From JAHBVY01 sp964415255 (GTDB lineage Bacteria; Myxococcota_A; Polyangia; Polyangiales; Polyangiaceae), in the NCBI GenBank assembly GCA_964415255.1, contig CAYQAC010000016.1, forward strand, positions 1 to 52,498: a stretch of DNA of 52,498 nt. Reading direction: 5' to 3'. Every line of letters begins with the position of its first letter. Position 1 is the stretch's first letter. Shown in pieces: positions 51,924 to 52,498 of the stretch. Under the pieces are notes generated by a model that saw only the letters and a program-made list of their open reading frames with translations, searched no databases and was not told the DNA's origin. Position numbers and translations under genes: made by a program.

Positions 51924-52498
51924 ATGAGCTGGCTCGCTTGGGGTTTTGGGGGTTGGGCACCGCTCTGCGTGTCGCTGCTCAGCGCGCCGATCCTTGAAGT
52001 GCAGCCCAGCGCTCCGCCCGCTGAGAGCGTCTTGAGCGCCGCGCGAGACACGGGCAAGGCGCCCACCGCCGAGCCACCGGATGCCGCGGCTGAGCCGCCC
52101 AAGGACAAACCGGCAGGTGACAAGCCGGCAGGCGACGCGGCTGAGCCGCCCAAGGACAAACCGGCAGGTGACAAGCCGGCAGGCGACGCGGCTGAGCCGC
52201 CCAAGGACAAACCAGCGGACGACGAGGCGCCGCGGGGCGCTGACGGTTCAGGCAGTGACACTGACGAGGAAGTCAGTGAGGCAGACCAGCACTGGTGCGC
52301 TCCGGAGCTGCGCCGGCTCGAGCTGAGCTGCGAAGGCTGCGCGGTGTGCGCCTTTGAGCCCACCTCGAAGGCGCCGACGGACACCTTGGTCATCTTCCTG
52401 CACGGCGTGGTGAAGGGGGACTCTGGCTGGCAGCATAACCAGCAGCGCGCCCTGGTGCGCGCCGCGCGCGCCAACAGATCGAAGCCGTTCGCGCGCGC
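51924..52498 (+). CDS. Partial secreted protein with Pro/Lys/Asp repeats and hydrolase-like start
   Basis: An open frame from ATG 51924 (after GTGAGG) to the window edge, with no stop, so the C-terminus is missing; 191 residues are visible. The N-terminus MSWLAWGFGGWAPLCVSLLS is a signal peptide. Residues about 55-100 repeat AAEPPKDKPAGDKPAGD, encoded by a 51-bp repeat. An acidic stretch (GSDTDEEVSEAD) follows, then a Cys-containing segment (CAPELRRLELSCEGCAVCAF) and TDTLVIFLHGVVKGDSGWQH, which looks like the oxyanion-loop start of an alpha/beta hydrolase (LVIFLHG). Hydrolase identity is suggested only by that motif; the catalytic triad lies outside the window. Confidence 0.7.
   Translation, partial: MSWLAWGFGGWAPLCVSLLSAPILEVQPSAPPAESVLSAARDTGKAPTAEPPDAAAEPPKDKPAGDKPAGDAAEPPKDKPAGDKPAGDAAEPPKDKPADDEAPRGADGSGSDTDEEVSEADQHWCAPELRRLELSCEGCAVCAFEPTSKAPTDTLVIFLHGVVKGDSGWQHNQQRALVRAARANRSKPFAR
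51941..51963 (-). repeat. Dispersed C-tract motif, minus-strand copy
   Basis: On the minus strand GCGGTGCCCAACCCCC followed by AAAACCCC. Unlike the other copies this one lies inside a coding region (signal peptide of the partial gene). Confidence 0.4.
52086..52220 (+). repeat. 51-bp in-frame tandem repeat
   Basis: Units start at 52086, 52137 and 52188 (the last partial), each 51 bp, coding for the 17-residue Pro/Lys/Asp linker. Because 51 is a multiple of three, the frame is kept. Confidence 0.9.

Overview
The window is very GC-rich and gene-dense. It is full of signal-peptide lipoproteins with Gly/Thr/Ala or Asp-rich linkers, Ser/Thr protein kinases of the Hanks type, a TonB-dependent receptor carrying its own TonB-C domain, Omp85, ECF sigma and IgGFc-binding-like proteins. 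This set fits a chromosome of Myxococcota, most likely class Polyangia. That placement is inference from gene content; no rRNA or other taxonomic marker is present. No tRNA, rRNA, CRISPR array or intact mobile element was found. There is one sequencing gap (45105-45114, ten N).

Layout. 1-4.6 kb: a decayed transposase-like fragment, a parallel beta-helix lipoprotein with two palindromic sites upstream, and a polytopic membrane protein ending in a degenerate sigma54-activator domain. 4.8-8.6 kb: an acidic lipoprotein, PIN-PhoH ATPase, a DUF1704/MATCAP-like metallopeptidase and exonuclease III. 8.9-12.8 kb: a TonB_C-TonB-dependent receptor coupled to a lipoprotein. 12.9-17.4 kb: a Ser/Thr kinase followed by a secreted TPR-like protein and a lipoprotein on the minus strand. 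17.6-19.5 kb: SppA-type protease. 19.7-21.4 kb: a cobalamin riboswitch controlling a single beta-propeller-like lipoprotein. 21.6-24.0 kb: a kinase-FHA-GGDEF-like fusion and a small membrane-anchored protein. 24.2-29.1 kb: a minus-strand operon of VWA/thrombospondin-3 lipoprotein, Omp85, DUF4390-like protein and precorrin-2 dehydrogenase. 29.3-31.2 kb: SDR plus Ser/Thr kinase. 31.2-32.9 kb: two tandem-repeat arrays flanking a small nucleoid-type DNA-binding protein. 32.9-37.1 kb: TerC and a poly-gamma-glutamate operon (pgsB-pgsC-pgsW). 37.3-42.3 kb: an ECF sigma factor with a giant FecR-VIT-VWA membrane protein. 42.5-52.5 kb: a DUF3943 protein, an IgGFc-binding-like lipoprotein broken by the gap, a thioesterase, a four-gene run (phosphodiester glycosidase, YkgJ, SUMF lipoprotein, acyl-CoA synthetase), an unknown lipoprotein and a truncated hydrolase-like gene.

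How it fits together. Much of the window is cell-envelope biology: surface lipoproteins, outer-membrane insertion or transport, capsule-like polymer, and kinase or sigma-factor signalling that could control them. The best candidate for something undescribed is the B12 riboswitch placed directly in front of a propeller-like surface lipoprotein. This arrangement recalls the Bacteroides B12-capturing lipoprotein BtuG, but here it stands alone without a visible BtuB. Other notable items are the kinase-FHA-pseudo-GGDEF fusion, the membrane-bound pseudo-activator, the ECF/VIT-VWA pair, several tandem repeats, and a dispersed C-tract/A-tract motif recurring between genes.
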